DNA of 64,000 bases. Source: Acanthococcus lagerstroemiae (taxonomy: Eukaryota; Arthropoda; Insecta; Hemiptera; Eriococcidae). How positions within the stretch are numbered: position 1 is the stretch's first letter; each line of letters starts with the position of its first letter. The notes under the pieces were generated by a model that was not told the origin of the DNA, made no database searches, and saw nothing but the letters and a program-made list of their open reading frames with translations. Location of the stretch: positions 62,613,211 through 62,677,210 of the forward strand of contig CM063113.1 of NCBI GenBank assembly GCA_031841125.1, in the 5' to 3' direction. Below, piece by piece: positions 62,701-64,000 of this stretch. The position numbers and the translations under genes were made by a program.

Positions 62701-64000
62701 AATTGACACTTTTTAACTCCGAGTATTACACCAAGCGATTGTTGCCGTTCGATTTGTTCTGTGGAGAACTCCGGAGTTCAGGGTTTGCTGTTTTATTTAC
62801 CAGTGTGGAAAATTTTAACCTTCCTCTCGGAGTAGGGTTGAGTTTGGTATGTTTTTGACAGGGATTGGGAGTGCATTATTTTTGAATACGGTCCGATCCA
62901 GTTAAATCTTCAAATTGTAATAAATCTTGGTAGTATCCGATTCATTCTTTGAAAGACGTGTAATACAATTCATTTGCTCTCTCAATTCATTTTGTCGTCT
63001 TACAATTTATTCAATCGCTGTCATTCGCTCCCTTCGACTCTTCTACGTTATTTAAAAATTCAGGTAAAATCGTCCATTTTTTGAAACAGATGCATTATCG
63101 ACTTAATAAATAAATAAAGAGTACTCAACTTGGGTGTTCCAAATTTTTGGACGTTTCTAGAACTGATTTTCCATGCTCAATGCTCATAGGAACTTTGTTA
63201 ATTATAAAATTAAAAAATTTTATCTGAATTAAGAATTCGCTCTTTGTTTTCAAAGATTTCATTAATTCATTCATTGATTCGCTCCTGCTGAACAATATTT
63301 CACCAAACTCCTCATTCGCTCTTTCCAATGTTCATTAGCTTGATTCATTCACTCCTTGATTCCTTTTCGGTAAACAAGTTCCCGTTCATTCGCTCTTTAG
63401 TGCACGAAAAAAGGACCATCAACCCCTCCCATACGATCTGATCTGATCCGCTCCCAATCCCTGTTTTTTGGATATGTTTGCTGAATGTTTTTTTTTTAAA
63501 TTTATTCTTTTTTTTTTTGTGTGTGTGTCACTACAAACCCAATTTTTTGTGTACACGTGATGAATGATACGGCACATCGGTGCCACCCTTCGGGCCATCG
63601 TGGCCTTGAGGAAAAAAGGGGGCAGAGAGGCCTGACAGTGTAGTCATTAACGCGTAATCACGACTTATTATAATATAATTTATTATTATTTCGCCGTTCG
63701 CTGATTTCTCGGTTCTCCTTTATACTAAAAGCTGTTGGTCAACGAGGTAGGGCAAATTGGACTTTTATTCGCTGACGATCTTTCGATACAGCGTGAAAAT
63801 AACCGTTTTTCACGTCGATTATTATCATTATTTTTTAGTATTGTATGATAGCCTATACTGAGTAAACGTACATCTGGTTTCTGTTTTGTATAAATTACGT
63901 ATAGATATGTTACGAGAATGAGAACGACGACGAAGAAAGAAAAGCCAGGCATACGATCGAAGTGGTGGTTGAGCCGGCAACTAAAACACCCTACAACGTC
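53761..64000 (+). CDS. Dg: dystroglycan, 5' half (exons 1 to 13 partial)
   Basis: Coding exons: 53761-53976, 54078-54278, 54661-54789, 55765-55899, 56722-56877, 58132-58353, 58495-58626, 58843-59105, 60704-60865, 61358-61703, 61912-62142, 62491-62661 and 63905 to beyond the window end; all junction phases agree. I chose the ATG at 53761 because it opens a classic signal peptide (MACVRLLSPFLLVLLGS), with an acceptor 12 bases upstream (exon from 53749), so a 5' non-coding exon is likely. Residues 28-139 form the first cadherin-like domain and 140-279 an SEA-like domain. An RIRR furin-type site follows at residues 275-278, as in vertebrate alpha-dystroglycan. Next comes an Asp/Glu-rich linker (58132-58353) and a Ser/Thr-rich stretch. 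Exons from 58935 on duplicate those at 1-5066. Joined to the left copy's last exons, the frame is 1,098 codons. Confidence 0.92.
54920..55092 (+). mobile_element. 173-bp palindromic element, copy 3
   Basis: Third copy, in the dystroglycan intron 54790-55764, same orientation as copy 1. The 7-bp target duplication is gtaatac (54913-54919 and 55093-55099). When dystroglycan is transcribed, this copy would form a long RNA hairpin. Confidence 0.88.
56878..58131 (+). other. dystroglycan intron without recognised features
   Basis: A 1.25-kb intron (donor gtgagt, acceptor cccgcag) preceding the acidic-linker exon. No coding, repeat or RNA signal that I can support. Confidence 0.6.
58935..64000 (+). 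repeat. right copy of 5.07-kb direct repeat
   Basis: Near-identical to 1-5066. The repeat starts here only because the window starts at its partner, in the middle of the exon at 58843-59105. No target-site duplication or transposon end marks a junction, which argues against a mobile element as the cause. Confidence 0.97.
62859..63463. mobile_element. hAT-like non-autonomous element (right copy)
   Basis: Same element as at 3925-4529, present twice because it lies inside the 5.07-kb direct repeat. It is not an independent insertion. Confidence 0.55.

Overview
This is eukaryotic nuclear DNA from an invertebrate animal. The genes carry GT-AG introns with pyrimidine-rich acceptors and encode animal-specific proteins (dystroglycan, syntaxin-18, a mitochondrial ribosomal protein, an NR2C2AP-like protein and a multi-zinc-finger nuclear protein). 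The intergenic DNA and introns hold many transposon remnants: a tRNA-derived SINE, a mariner, LINE fragments and several families of small inverted-repeat elements. The proteins look protostome-like, but I cannot place the species. There are no bacterial-style operons, and a 500-base N run shows this is a scaffold.

Layout. 1-7469 (+) is the 3' half of a dystroglycan gene, entered in mid-exon. 7470-14684 is gene-poor and holds a SINE with a 13-bp target duplication, a TA-flanked MITE and a two-copy dispersed repeat. 14685-15149 (-) is an NR2C2AP-like gene, followed by the gap at 15636-16135. 17052-46301 (+) is one very large gene with a non-coding first exon and 28 coding exons, about 4,100 codons. 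It encodes a nuclear protein with about 22 C2H2-like zinc fingers, an AT-hook and SUMO-interaction-like motifs. Its introns hold a foldback repeat, a second MITE copy, a mariner and two LINE remnants. 47504-49978 (-) is MRPL18 (4 exons), which meets the zinc-finger gene tail to tail. 50292-51257 (-) is single-exon syntaxin-18. 51743-52240 holds two copies of a 173-bp palindromic element. 53761-64000 (+) is the 5' half of dystroglycan, with a third palindromic element in an intron.

The ends of the window are the same sequence. Positions 1-5066 match 58935-64000 at a constant offset of 58,934 with almost no differences. The right copy carries dystroglycan exons 1 to 13 and the left copy carries the matching middle exons through to the stop. 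Read across the overlap they give one reading frame of 1,098 codons. The region is therefore a tandem 58.9-kb duplication, a circular or wrap-around molecule, or an assembly artefact such as two joined haplotypes.

The most interesting biology is in two proteins. The dystroglycan has three cadherin-like/SEA-like modules (vertebrates have two), a furin-type site after the first, a Gly-Ser autoproteolysis site only in the last, and an acidic linker. The giant zinc-finger protein has a recurring three-finger module, and its intron positions suggest it arose by exon duplication. The clearest undescribed mobile element is the 173-bp hairpin family with exact 7-bp target duplications. Several coding frameshifts at homopolymers suggest residual consensus errors.
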